This document shows positions 44,931-54,113 of a stretch of 60,618 bases of DNA, one piece after another. The notes under the pieces were generated by a model. That model did no database searches, was not told the origin of the DNA, and saw only the letters and a list, made by a program, of their open reading frames with translations. This DNA comes from Nitrospira sp. (GTDB lineage Bacteria > Nitrospirota > Nitrospiria > Nitrospirales > Nitrospiraceae). The DNA is taken from positions 1-60,618 of the forward strand of contig JAFEBI010000029.1 of NCBI GenBank assembly GCA_018242725.1. Direction: 5' to 3'. Numbering within the stretch: position 1 is the first letter of the stretch; each line of letters begins with the position of its first letter. Position numbers and translations under genes: made by a program.

Positions 44931-46691
44931 TTAGTCGTGAAAGATTCGCACGGATACTTTTCTTCCCTTGATCCGTGCACGGCTGAGCTGTTGAATAATA
45001 CGTGGAGCCAGGGATTCAGGAACATCGACAATCGAAAAACGTTCTTCAATTTCGATAGCCCCGATCATCGCGGAGTTGATTTTCGCCTCATTAGCGATGG
45101 CGCCGACGAGATCTCCTGGTCGGATGCCGGCCTCTTGTCCCGCCCCCACGTAGACACGCGCCATCCCGGCTTTCCGTCCCGCGTCAGCCGTCTTTCCCAT
45201 AGGACGACGGTCAGCCCCTGTCATTCCGCGCTGTGGTCGACCGCCGTGCCGCACACCCTCCTGCATAGGCCTTCGAATATCGGGCGGTCGGACGGGAGTA
45301 GCTGGAATTTCCTGTTCTTCGCGCTCCCCACCTTGAGCACGAACCAGCAGTTTGAGGGCAGCGGCGGCAATGTCAACCGGAGTATGAGAAGACAATCGAT
45401 GCACGAGTTGCCTGCAGACCTCTAACTCTCCCTGCTCCAACGTCTCAACCACGGTAGCCTGTATGCGATCCAACTGTTTGGCTCGAAGGTCAGCGATGGA
45501 AGGGATGGGAAGCACGGTGACACGAGCTTTGGTATGCTGCTCGATGGATCTCAGAAGACGCTGCTCTCGCGGATCAAGAATAGTGATGGCTGTGCCTTCA
45601 CGACCGGCTCGGCCTGTCCGGCCAATACGGTGCACATAGACTTCAGCAGAAGCCGGCAGATCATAGTTGATCACATGCGAGACGTGCGGAATATCCAGGC
45701 CGCGCGCTGCGACATCAGTGGCCACGAGCAGCGACGTTTGACCGGACTTAAAGGCTTGCATGACTCGGTCGCGTTGTCCCTGACTCATCCCACCATGAAT
45801 GGCCTCGGCCCGTTGACTGCGGCCGATCAGCATGGTGGTCACATCATCAACTTCCAATCTCGTTCGACAAAACACCAGGGCTGACTTGGCATCAGCCATC
45901 TCAATCACTCGAGCAAGCGCTACGGCTCGATATGGTCGCGTCACGACATAGGCCGTTTGCTGAACGCGGGGGGTCGTCCCCGCTTTGACCGGTTCCTTTG
46001 CGATCGTAATCTCGACCGGATTGCGGAGGTGTCGATGAGCGATCGAACGAATTCTTGGAGGCATCGTCGCTGAAAACAACGCGGTCTGTCTGGTTTTCGG
46101 CGTTTGGTCCAAAATCGCATCCAGATCGTCTGCAAACCCCATGTCGAGCATCTCGTCGGCTTCGTCCAGCACAACGAGCTTCACCGCCTGTAGGCGCAAC
46201 GTCCCACGGCGGATATGATCGAGCGCTCGTCCTGGTGTAGCCACCACCACATCGACACCTCGCTTCAGCGCGTACAATTGGGGTCCAAAGGGCTGTCCTC
46301 CGTACAGCGTGAGCACACTCGTTCGCAGTTCTTTCCCATAGCGTTGTACCGCCTCTCCGACCTGAATCGCTAACTCGCGGGTCGGAACGAGAACGAGGGC
46401 TGCGGGACGCGCTGTGATCCCATGCCCCAGTTGCTGCAAGAGCGGCAAGGCAAACGCCGCTGTCTTGCCTGTTCCGGTAGCCGCTTGGCCGAGAAGGTCC
46501 CGGCCGGCAAGGAGCGGTGGAATGGCCTCCCGTTGGATTGGGGTGGGTTCTTCATAGCCCAGCGTTTCCAGTGTCGTGAGAAGCGGCGCTTCAAGCCCGA
46601 GTGACGCAAACCCCGGCGAGAAGCCCGTGGCACTCGGGCTGGTGGACATTGACGATTGGTTCTGTTTCATACGGATGCTGACACCTTTCAT
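44931..46691 (-). CDS. DEAD-box RNA helicase with DbpA-type RNA-binding domain
   Basis: A 586-residue helicase. Q motif YEEPTPIQ, motif I ATGTGKT, motif II DEAD in VVLDEADEMLD, motif III SATMP, and HRIGRTGRAGR are all present. After a Pro/Arg/Gly-rich linker (about 470-510) the C-terminal 75 residues (RVYVGAGQEAGIRPGDLVGA to SVRIFHD) form a DbpA/CsdA-type RNA-binding domain. It belongs to the DeaD group of cold-shock and ribosome-assembly helicases. The start is ambiguous: ATG 46691 or ATG 46670, the latter with AAAGGTG upstream. Confidence 0.94.
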   Translation of the reverse strand: MKGVSIRMKQNQSSMSTSPSATGFSPGFASLGLEAPLLTTLETLGYEEPTPIQREAIPPLLAGRDLLGQAATGTGKTAAFALPLLQQLGHGITARPAALVLVPTRELAIQVGEAVQRYGKELRTSVLTLYGGQPFGPQLYALKRGVDVVVATPGRALDHIRRGTLRLQAVKLVVLDEADEMLDMGFADDLDAILDQTPKTRQTALFSATMPPRIRSIAHRHLRNPVEITIAKEPVKAGTTPRVQQTAYVVTRPYRAVALARVIEMADAKSALVFCRTRLEVDDVTTMLIGRSQRAEAIHGGMSQGQRDRVMQAFKSGQTSLLVATDVAARGLDIPHVSHVINYDLPASAEVYVHRIGRTGRAGREGTAITILDPREQRLLRSIEQHTKARVTVLPIPSIADLRAKQLDRIQATVVETLEQGELEVCRQLVHRLSSHTPVDIAAAALKLLVRAQGGEREEQEIPATPVRPPDIRRPMQEGVRHGGRPQRGMTGADRRPMGKTADAGRKAGMARVYVGAGQEAGIRPGDLVGAIANEAKINSAMIGAIEIEERFSIVDVPESLAPRIIQQLSRARIKGRKVSVRIFHD

Positions 46692-47046
46692 GCTGAAAAT
46701 GGACCGAGAGTCGTCGAAAAGAAACCGAAATTATGTTTTGGATGTAGATGGTACGTGGAAGAGGACGCTCAGCGCAAGACAGGTTGACAGAAGATGATGA
46801 ATGGCCTCGAAACAGAATCTGCGCGATCAATCACCGATGAGAACTCTCATCACGCATAACGGACACCAGGCGCATCACGCGCTGTGCACTGTTCATATCA
46901 GGAGAAAACCGGAGGGGCGCAAGAATCATTCTGCCTCACGACGATCTCGATCTTTCAGACCATGGAGGAAGGTACGCCGGGTGGAACAGATCAGCTGTTC
47001 CACCCAGGCGATGCCGGCTTGTTCGTCGCTACGACATACGGCTCAT
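46692..47046. other. Intergenic region with a perfect hairpin
   Basis: About 350 bases between the helicase start and the next minus-strand frame. It contains the 11-base-pair hairpin at 46979-47005 and probably the helicase promoter; plus-strand frames here look like chance. Confidence 0.45.
46979..47005. repeat. Perfect 11-bp inverted repeat
   Basis: GGGTGGAACAG (46979-46989) pairs with CTGTTCCACCC (46995-47005) around a 5-base loop. No T-run follows on either strand, so it is not a standard terminator; it could be a regulatory hairpin in the helicase leader or an operator. Confidence 0.5.
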
Positions 47047-47367
47047 CTATGTTCGACGCACACCTACAGCATGCACCGGAACGAGACGTTCATCCGCTGG
47101 GATCAGAAACATCAACTGGGCCAGCGCTCGGTACCTCGCTTCCAATGAACGACAGCGACTCACAAATCGACTGGCGGACAAGCGAGGGAAATAGTCGCGA
47201 TGCTTCTCATAAAAGAGCGCCCGGCGTCCCCAGCGCTCGGCTTTGAACAGGCACAAGCGGGTCACTAATTCCAACAGATGGTTCGGTGACAACCGCGGAC
47301 GCTCCTGCTGAAACGGAGTAAGCGGAGCAGATGGAGAGATAGTCAGCCCCTTCGTTACATCCTTCAT
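47047..47367 (-). CDS. Hypothetical protein, possibly a truncated IS-type transposase N-terminus
   Basis: A 106-residue frame with an excellent ribosome-binding site (TAAGGAGG, 7 bases before ATG). The segment RPRLSPNHLLELVTRLC, then FYEKHRDYFPRLSASRFVSRCRSLEARYRAL, recalls the N-terminal region of IS982-like transposases (xFPRLSxSRFNRRxxxL), but the end LVPVHAVGVRRT is followed by a stop where those enzymes continue into the DDE core. It is either a small real gene or the front of a deleted transposase. The assignment is weak. Confidence 0.45.
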   Translation of the reverse strand: MKDVTKGLTISPSAPLTPFQQERPRLSPNHLLELVTRLCLFKAERWGRRALFYEKHRDYFPRLSASRFVSRCRSLEARYRALAQLMFLIPADERLVPVHAVGVRRT

Positions 47368-47580
47368 CTCGAATCCTCCTTAGTACAGTATGACGACACA
47401 GATATCTCGATCTCGTGACCTGGAGCGCTCCACGCACTCGAAGACTTGGCTCATCTTGGTGATAACTTATAAATCCGGAAGATGAAGGGATCATTAGGAC
47501 AAGATGAAAACTTGCTCATCAAGCAGATAAAAAGACAATGCCACAGAGCCGTAAAGTAGAAATCGGCAAGACGGATGAGA

Positions 47581-48012
47581 TCACGAGTCGACACAGGCGC
47601 AGCCCGGAAGCGACTCGGTCGCAATGTAGGTGAGATTGTTGGTATACGAGACAAACCCCTTTTGACGCCCATACAGGGTCAGTATACAATCCGTCCCTTT
47701 ACGATCGACGAAAAACCGGTAATCCGTACCAGACGGTGCCGCTATGACGAACGGACGGGGCCCCAGATCATAGGTGGCGAGCATCACGACAGCCTTGTTT
47801 GCGAGCGCATCAGAAATCTTTGACGATTCACCCTGGTGAACCAACATAGTCGATAATCGGTGAACAAAGGAGGTTCGACAGGACTCATCCAAAAGATTCG
47901 TAACTTCAGCCATTGTCGTACAACCTGTCATTGCCAAAACAACCATCCAGAGGAAGCTCCGAGACAACGCATCACACTTTCTCACTCGGGCTAGGATCAT
48001 AGGATGTCTCAT
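47581..48012 (-). CDS. Hypothetical lipoprotein
   Basis: A 143-residue protein with a type II signal: FLWMVVLAMTGC with lipobox AMTGC. The mature part contains ESCRTSFVHRLSTMLVHQGE, ALANKAVVMLATYDLG, and a C-terminal LPGCACVDS. I do not recognise it. The start is uncertain (GTG 48027, ATG 48012, ATG 48000). It lies downstream of the STAS gene on the same strand and could be the last gene of the signal-peptidase/phosphatase run. Confidence 0.65.
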   Translation of the reverse strand: MRHPMILARVRKCDALSRSFLWMVVLAMTGCTTMAEVTNLLDESCRTSFVHRLSTMLVHQGESSKISDALANKAVVMLATYDLGPRPFVIAAPSGTDYRFFVDRKGTDCILTLYGRQKGFVSYTNNLTYIATESLPGCACVDS

Positions 48013-48066
48013 GAACAAGAGAGCCACCTATCTTTCTTGACCCGAGTTGATCCGGCACGGAAACAA

Positions 48067-48450
48067 TTAGCCCGTAAAACCTGCGGCGGCCTCTTCTTCC
48101 GTGTTACATAGTTCAATGGTGCTTCCGTACACACGGTTCAGGAGATGAAATCCACTGGCTTCGAGCGCTTCCTTGACCATCCCTTTTGCTGCCGCAATCT
48201 TCATCTGCCCTTGAACAGCGCTCAGCTCTTTTGAAGCCAGGATGAGGACTCGGATCCCTCCACTGCTGATATAATCGACGTCGGCCAAGTTCATCACCAT
48301 CTTTTTCGCGCCTTGGTCCAAAATCTTTTTGATCTCCTTGTTCCCCTGTTCGGCCGTGGTGGCAGACAGGCTACCCTGCACCTTCACGAAGGTAATCCCC
48401 GAGCTTTCACGGGACGTCACGGTCAATGTGTGTCGGGTTCCCTGGTCCAT
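48067..48450 (-). CDS. STAS-domain anti-sigma factor antagonist
   Basis: A 127-residue SpoIIAA/RsbV-like protein: VQGSLSATTAEQGNKEIKKIL, then MNLADVDYISSGGIRVLI with the phosphorylatable Ser in YISSGG, and GMVKEALEASGFHLL. It would switch between binding an anti-sigma kinase when unphosphorylated and releasing it when phosphorylated. It is encoded 137 bases after a protein that itself carries a phosphatase, a kinase-like ATPase and a STAS domain. The start follows AAGGAGGGG; ATG 48450 or 48453. Confidence 0.92.
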   Translation of the reverse strand: MDQGTRHTLTVTSRESSGITFVKVQGSLSATTAEQGNKEIKKILDQGAKKMVMNLADVDYISSGGIRVLILASKELSAVQGQMKIAAAKGMVKEALEASGFHLLNRVYGSTIELCNTEEEAAAGFTG

Positions 48451-48587
48451 CATCCCCTCCTTACTTATTTCAATATTGGGCACACGATCCGATCTGGGTT
48501 CCGAAGTGTTTATGATAGCAGCGTTACGTCTCTGGTTCCATCGGTATGATATCGGCTGACTGAGAAAGACGCACCTCTCTCACCTCC

Positions 48588-51365
48588 TTACCCTCCCTCT
48601 TGGACCTTTGAATGGGCATCCTCCAGGGTAGAGGCATAGAGGCTCATCATCAACGCTCCGCTCAGTTGGAGTACGGTGCGAACATGCTCATTTCCTCCTG
48701 CGAGGACAAGTCTTCCACCTCTTCCGGTCACGTCCATGGCGGCTTTCAGGATCACCCGCAACCCAATCGATGAAATGTACGAAATATGGGAGAGGTCCAA
48801 CACAATCCGGCGTTCGCCTCTCTCCATGTGATCCATCAGAATCTGTTCGACCTCCGGTGCGCTGTTCGTGTCGAAGCGATCCCGCGGCGTGACGATCACC
48901 ACGGTCTCGCGTCGACTTGATTCAACATGAATCCCCATGCCCATCGGCTCATGAGGCAGCGGTGGTGGCTGTTTCTTGACATCGCTTGTGCTGATTCGAG
49001 TCGTATCCGCACGGTGACCGAGGACAGACGACTCGGATACCAGTTTCTTCTTCACCGTCAATACATTGCATCCCACGTTGCGGTGGTACGTGATTTCGTC
49101 AAACATGGAGCGGACCAAATGAATCCCCAACCCACCGATTTCTCGTTCATGCAGCAACAAGGAAAGATCGGGAGGAGCAGCGCTTAAGGGGTTGAAGGGA
49201 ATGCCGTCATCCGTAATAGTCAGAATGACACACCCATCCTGCACATCACCTTCCACGTGGATGTGACGCTCTGTCGGGTCGTTGGGAAAGGCATACTGCA
49301 CCACATTGTTCAGCAGGTCATCCAGCGCCATATTGAGCGTGGGGATCAACGGCTTGGCTCTTTCCCATTGTGCGACATATTCTTCAAAAGCGATCTGTAG
49401 GACGGGAATGGCCTCCAACTGGTTGGGCATCGTTTGCCGAAAGATTCGCGTCGCAACATCAGGCAGAGTCATGCCGTGATAACGCAATCCCAGCATCGTG
49501 ATGTCGTCAGCCTGTGGAGCGTCACCTGCAAATGCTTTCACCGCCTGCATCACTTCTCCCAAACGATCGACCACCGAAAGAGCCTGTGATTTGCCCAGCA
49601 CCATTTTCAGCCGATCCTTGCCGAACAATTCGCGCCTCTTATTGTCGGCTTCGGTAACGCCATCGGTGTAGAGAAAGAGTTCATCCCCAGACTCCAGCTG
49701 AATGGTACTTTCTTTGAACGCGATACCTGCCATAGGACCGACTAGAGGCCCATCTTGAGCCGTCAGCCATTCGAACGTTCCATTCGCTCGCTTTAATAAG
49801 GGCGGATTATGGCCGGCATTGGTCGTCACAAGCGTGCCGTCTCGGAGATTCAAGATGCCGAGATATAATGTAACGAACATACAGCTATCGTTCTCGGCGC
49901 TCAGTGCATCGTTCACATGAGTCACGATACTGGCGGGAGACGGATCAGAGGCCGCTCTGGTCTTCACCATGATTTTCGTCATGGCCATAAACAGCGCGGC
50001 AGGGACCCCATTACCCGACACATCACCGATGACAAAACACAACCGATGCTGATCGACGAGAAAAAAATCGTAGAGATCGCCGCCGATCTCCAACGCCGGT
50101 TCCAGCACGGCATAGAGTTCCACCTCTTTTCGATCCGGAAAGGCGGGAAAAACGCGCGGCAGCATGCTCCGTTGAATATCACGGCCGACATTCAACTCTT
50201 CTTGCATACGGGTTTTCGCGGCCTCGACCAAGGCCAACGAATCCGCTAGCCGCCTCTTCGCATCCTCGGCTGCCTGTTCGGCGTTTTTCAAAGCCGTAAT
50301 GTCGGTAGCAATAAAGACGATCCCGCCATCCTGGGTCTTCCGCTCATTAATTTGCAGCCACTCTCCACCGGACCGATACTGAATGTACGGTGTCACCGGA
50401 TTGCGATGCATCTCAAGACGTCGACGCACCCAGGGTTCGACATTCCCCATCGCAGCCGGGATATCGCCACGCTCGGCGGTCCGGCGGACGATTGATTCGA
50501 ATAAATCGCCGGATTGAATCTGGGCCCCGGTCCCGGACATGACTTCACGATACTTGCGATTGCAGATGACCAGACGATCGTCCGCGTCGAACAATGCGAA
50601 CCATTGGGGAACGCTTTCGACGGCCTCGATCAGCCGAGCATGACTCGCGCGAGCCATCCTGGATGCTTTAGTCACTTGCCGATCGATAATGGCCAGGAGC
50701 GTGGAAAGCGACACGGCGACGACTGCAAGCAGACCAATGTCGATGCCCGACGGCTGAATACGGTTCACGACATCCCCCATTCCACGCATCGAAATCAACC
50801 CGACGAGATGCGTCCCGGCAAGGGCGAACCCCATGGCGGTCGCTTTTTCAGTCACCCGCCAACCACCGTAGGTAATGTTCCATCCTCCGATCACGGTGAC
50901 GATAACGCTGAGAACAACGATGCCGATGACCGAATAGATAAATGGAAGAAGGACCGCTTGGACATCGATCGGTTGGTGCACGGCCATGGTGCTGGTCACG
51001 TGGGTGAGACTCATACAGGCCCCCATCAGCATGCCCCCGGAGACGAGCCGCATCCACCCTTCGACATGACTGCTGATCACATAGACGGCGATGGCTCCGG
51101 TTGCCCCTGCAGGGAGCAGTGAGAGTACGGCAAGGCCGGCGTCTTCAATTGCTGAGGCGCTTGGACAAAAGGCGAGGTTCCCGATGAAATGCATGGCCCA
51201 GATCTCAAGGCCGGCTGCGACAGCTCCGATGAACAACCATCGAATCGTGGCCTGCCCTTGATCGGGGGCACGTATCCGTTCGGCGATGCTCAGGATGACG
51301 TAGGAGGCTGCGCCCCCAAGTAACATCGAACAGGCCGCGAGCAGCGGATCACAGATTCCCAACAT
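48588..51365 (-). CDS. MHYT-PAS-SpoIIE phosphatase-HATPase-STAS protein
   Basis: A 925-residue protein. Residues 1 to about 235 are an MHYT-like seven-helix sensor (WAMHF, MSLTHV, GTHLVG keep the His but are degenerate). A PAS domain follows (about 245-365), a short coiled coil, then a SpoIIE-type PP2C phosphatase (LNVGRDIQRSMLP, D430 in GGDLYDFF, GDVSGNGVPAALFM, LYTDGVTEA, DDITMLGLR). Next is an RsbW-like ATPase (MALDDLLNNVVQYAF, DDGIPFNPL, GGLGIHLVRSM), with Asp at the usual Glu of the N-box, and last a STAS domain with S865/S866 in SYISSIGLR. It would sense a membrane ligand and control a partner-switch cascade. TTGGAGCG precedes the start. Confidence 0.93.
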   Translation of the reverse strand: MLGICDPLLAACSMLLGGAASYVILSIAERIRAPDQGQATIRWLFIGAVAAGLEIWAMHFIGNLAFCPSASAIEDAGLAVLSLLPAGATGAIAVYVISSHVEGWMRLVSGGMLMGACMSLTHVTSTMAVHQPIDVQAVLLPFIYSVIGIVVLSVIVTVIGGWNITYGGWRVTEKATAMGFALAGTHLVGLISMRGMGDVVNRIQPSGIDIGLLAVVAVSLSTLLAIIDRQVTKASRMARASHARLIEAVESVPQWFALFDADDRLVICNRKYREVMSGTGAQIQSGDLFESIVRRTAERGDIPAAMGNVEPWVRRRLEMHRNPVTPYIQYRSGGEWLQINERKTQDGGIVFIATDITALKNAEQAAEDAKRRLADSLALVEAAKTRMQEELNVGRDIQRSMLPRVFPAFPDRKEVELYAVLEPALEIGGDLYDFFLVDQHRLCFVIGDVSGNGVPAALFMAMTKIMVKTRAASDPSPASIVTHVNDALSAENDSCMFVTLYLGILNLRDGTLVTTNAGHNPPLLKRANGTFEWLTAQDGPLVGPMAGIAFKESTIQLESGDELFLYTDGVTEADNKRRELFGKDRLKMVLGKSQALSVVDRLGEVMQAVKAFAGDAPQADDITMLGLRYHGMTLPDVATRIFRQTMPNQLEAIPVLQIAFEEYVAQWERAKPLIPTLNMALDDLLNNVVQYAFPNDPTERHIHVEGDVQDGCVILTITDDGIPFNPLSAAPPDLSLLLHEREIGGLGIHLVRSMFDEITYHRNVGCNVLTVKKKLVSESSVLGHRADTTRISTSDVKKQPPPLPHEPMGMGIHVESSRRETVVIVTPRDRFDTNSAPEVEQILMDHMERGERRIVLDLSHISYISSIGLRVILKAAMDVTGRGGRLVLAGGNEHVRTVLQLSGALMMSLYASTLEDAHSKVQEGG

Positions 51366-51437
51366 CGTGACGCTCCAAGTGGACCAATGGGATCATACGA
51401 GAAGAGAACTGTCTGTTTCGTGCCGTCGGAATCGCCG

Positions 51438-52457
51438 TCAGCGCACCAGCTGATTGAGCCGTTCCCATCGCGGATCGTGTGTGTCAGGATTGACCGACCA
51501 GTAGACAAAAAGCACCCGTCCCAGCAGATGCTCCTTGCTGATCGGCCCTAAAAAACGGCTATCTAAACTCTCCTCACGGTTATCACCCATGAGAAAATAG
51601 GTCTCCAGCGGAACGGTAATCGGTGAAAGATGATCGCGCACGTGCCCGGCCATACTGGAGCGATCGGAATGGCGCGTATAAGGCTCCGACAAGGCCTCAC
51701 CATTCACATACACGACCTGGTCGCGAATCGCGATCTGATCACCGGGGAGTCCGATCACGCGATGGAGAAACCGTTTCCCATTCTCGTCCGGATAGCGGTA
51801 GACGACGACGTCCCCCGGCTGAGGCTCCGCGGCCTGATAGGCAACCTGGTGCACAATCACATGGTCGCCTCGCAACAATGTCGGTTCCATGGATTGGCTT
51901 GGGATCTGGTATATCTGAGACCGCGCACGAACGAGTGGCAAAAGCTCCGGGAGACGATCTCTCACAAATGACTCGCGAAGATCCTGCAACGTGGACCACA
52001 GCGACAGGCTCTCGTCGTCATACCGTGCGAGCAGCGCCTGCGCATCCGCGCCGGCAAGCCTGGTACGATAGTAATCTGCAAGATGATCCTCCCAGAAGTT
52101 CGTCGGCGCGAGATCGATGAGCATGACTTTGAGTGAGTGGACAAATGATTGTTCAATACGATCAGCTTGCGTCAAGGTCAATGGCGTAGACAGGCCCGAT
52201 TGAGCTTCAAGCAGGCGACTGTACCCCGCCACATCCGACTGAGCGGCGATCCGGTGGAACAAGCGATCCGAGGTGACTTCTAGGCGGGCAAGCTGCTGAT
52301 AAACCGTGAACGGCTCCTGATCAACATGGGACACCGTCAATGAGGTCTCGCTGCATCCGGTCGAAAGACCAAGTCCCACACCAACCAACCAGAGGACGAT
52401 ACTCCTGAAGCAGCTTCTGCCAGGGTCAGAGATAGAACAGAACGACGTGCGAGTCAT
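51438..52457 (-). CDS. lepB: Signal peptidase I fused to an N-terminal lipoprotein domain
   Basis: A 339-residue protein. A lipobox (LGLSTGC, Cys35) is followed by a helical region of about 130 residues, then the S26 catalytic domain: box B IPSQSMEPTLLRGD with nucleophile S189, box D FLHRVIGLPGD, and box E MGDNREESLDSR. The residue expected to be the general-base Lys before Arg in box D is His232, as in ER-type signal peptidases. Membrane attachment would be by lipid, and the active site periplasmic, as in normal LepB. ATG 52457 follows GGGAGGGAAG; the longer frame overlaps the upstream gene. 68 bases after the flavoprotein gene. Confidence 0.9.
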   Translation of the reverse strand: MTRTSFCSISDPGRSCFRSIVLWLVGVGLGLSTGCSETSLTVSHVDQEPFTVYQQLARLEVTSDRLFHRIAAQSDVAGYSRLLEAQSGLSTPLTLTQADRIEQSFVHSLKVMLIDLAPTNFWEDHLADYYRTRLAGADAQALLARYDDESLSLWSTLQDLRESFVRDRLPELLPLVRARSQIYQIPSQSMEPTLLRGDHVIVHQVAYQAAEPQPGDVVVYRYPDENGKRFLHRVIGLPGDQIAIRDQVVYVNGEALSEPYTRHSDRSSMAGHVRDHLSPITVPLETYFLMGDNREESLDSRFLGPISKEHLLGRVLFVYWSVNPDTHDPRWERLNQLVR

Positions 52458-52525
52458 CTTCCCTCCCGTACTGTATGCCGCCGGAAGAATACCGCACTCT
52501 GTGTCGAGTGGAAAGGCCAACCCAA

Positions 52526-53725
52526 CTATTCTCCAGCCTGACGGTCTCTCAATCGGGAGGATCGGTCTCCTGCCTTCTTGATCCATGAAGGAGTCAGCAG
52601 TCTGACTAGGGCCTGAGGCATGCCTGTCAGGTCGCAATAGGTCCGGGTCCCGGCCATCACATCCGTCACCGCTTCAGAGAGGCGCTGCCCTTGTCGTAAA
52701 AAGGCCCATGACCGGAGACGAGGAAAGTCGTACAGCAATCGAGCCAACCGGCGTCCGGCTCGCAGTTCAGGCATGAGGGACTCTGCAACTGACCGAACGT
52801 ACTTCTCTTGAACGGATTCTTCTTCCAGATTCCCGTCAACCAAGGACTGCGCAGCCAGTTGACCACTGCGAAGGGCAAATGAAATGCCTTCTCCGGTGAC
52901 CGGATCGGCAAAACCAGCCGCGTCTCCCACCAACAGAACGCGGTTCTTCATACATGGTCCTTTTCGTGGCCGAATGGGAATGACGAATCCGTGACGCTCA
53001 ATCTGAGTCAGATCACCACACCCAAGCAAGTCGAGATACTGCATCATTGCGCGCTTCAGCTCGCCTTCTCGCTGGACCATCGAGAGGACACCGATCGAGA
53101 GATGTTGCCGTTTCGGAAACGCCCAGGCATAGCCATGGGGGAGGATGCCAAAATCAAATCGTGCCACGCTGCAAAAACGACCCAATCGCTCTTGAGAGAT
53201 CGTGACCTCGTACTCCAACGCTGGAATGAGTACCCGTCCGTCCACCATTCCGACTTTCCGTGCGACCTGGCTGAGCGCCCCGTCGGCGGCGACGAGAAAC
53301 TTGGCCATCATGGCTCCCCTGTGCGTCATAACGGTCACCGAGTCGCTCTGTGACGAAACCTCTTCGACCGCGCAGCGTTGATGCAGTACAGCACCTGCAG
53401 CCTGCGCAGCGGACAGCAGGGCATAATCAAACTGATCGCGCATCGTCATGGAAACAATTGGTACTGATCGATGGGTGGTGAAGGATAAGCCCTCGGAAAC
53501 AACGTGGAGTTGTGCCGTGTGACAGTCCTGTTCAATCACATGACGCACATCGATAGGCAAGGCCTGTATGGTACGACCAATGATCCCGCCACCACAGGTC
53601 TTGTACCGAGGCAGTGCCGCCTTCTCAAGGACAGCGACCCGTACACCTGCTCTGGCCAATCGCCATGCCGCGATAGCACCGGCCGGACCGCTACCGACCA
53701 CAATGACGTCATACGTGAGACTCAT
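52526..53725 (-). CDS. Geranylgeranyl-reductase-family FAD-dependent oxidoreductase
   Basis: A 399-residue flavoprotein. The FAD-binding start DVIVVGSGPAGAIAAWRLAR, PRYKTCGGGI (the family's Cys-containing loop), LVAADGALSQVARKVG and the second FAD motif VLLVGDAAGFADPVTGEGI are all present. Family members saturate isoprenoid double bonds in archaeal and chlorophyll lipids; in non-phototrophic bacteria they are thought to act on quinone or lipid tails, which is inference. It leads the minus-strand run with the signal peptidase. GTGAGAG precedes the ATG. Confidence 0.92.
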   Translation of the reverse strand: MSLTYDVIVVGSGPAGAIAAWRLARAGVRVAVLEKAALPRYKTCGGGIIGRTIQALPIDVRHVIEQDCHTAQLHVVSEGLSFTTHRSVPIVSMTMRDQFDYALLSAAQAAGAVLHQRCAVEEVSSQSDSVTVMTHRGAMMAKFLVAADGALSQVARKVGMVDGRVLIPALEYEVTISQERLGRFCSVARFDFGILPHGYAWAFPKRQHLSIGVLSMVQREGELKRAMMQYLDLLGCGDLTQIERHGFVIPIRPRKGPCMKNRVLLVGDAAGFADPVTGEGISFALRSGQLAAQSLVDGNLEEESVQEKYVRSVAESLMPELRAGRRLARLLYDFPRLRSWAFLRQGQRLSEAVTDVMAGTRTYCDLTGMPQALVRLLTPSWIKKAGDRSSRLRDRQAGE

Positions 53726-54113
53726 CTCTCACGTACGTCGCTGTTTAAAATGAAGTAGATCTTTTCCATTCAATAGGGGAATGACTATCAAGATGAACTC
53801 GGTGCCTGTTGCGAAAGGGCCTGATGGAGTGAGGAGCCGGCAGACGGTCGTCTGCCCCTTCCCCTTGCCTTCGTAATCGCAGAAGCATACCCCATCGGGT
53901 CTCCACAGGAAAAGACATCCTGCCACCATGCAGCCAAGCACCTGTCTCTCACAGCATCCGTGACCACGTGTATGTAGTGTCACGCTGAAATATCGGCACC
54001 GATTCTTGACGTCATCTGTGGTAGCCTATGTAGTAAGACAGCCTGGCCTCACCTGGTTCGGTCTGGGGACTTTAGAGGTAGGTCAGCTGATCAATCGAGG
54101 AGGAACGGGAGAA
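53726..54113. other. Divergent intergenic region
   Basis: About 390 bases between the flavoprotein and the zinc peptidase. The small minus-strand frame 53729-53983 is Cys-rich without a ribosome-binding site and is not supported. No clear promoter boxes were seen. Confidence 0.45.

Noticed and set aside
46801..47246. Two overlapping plus-strand frames
   Set aside because: Both are out of phase with any known protein and overlap the better-initiated minus-strand frame at 47047-47367.
48588..51365. Cyclic-di-GMP enzyme, suggested by the MHYT domain
   Set aside because: MHYT is often followed by GGDEF/EAL, but no GGDEF or EAL motif is present; the output is SpoIIE, HATPase and STAS.
53729..53983. 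Cys-rich 84-codon minus-strand frame
   Set aside because: No ribosome-binding site; the Cys have no regular spacing.
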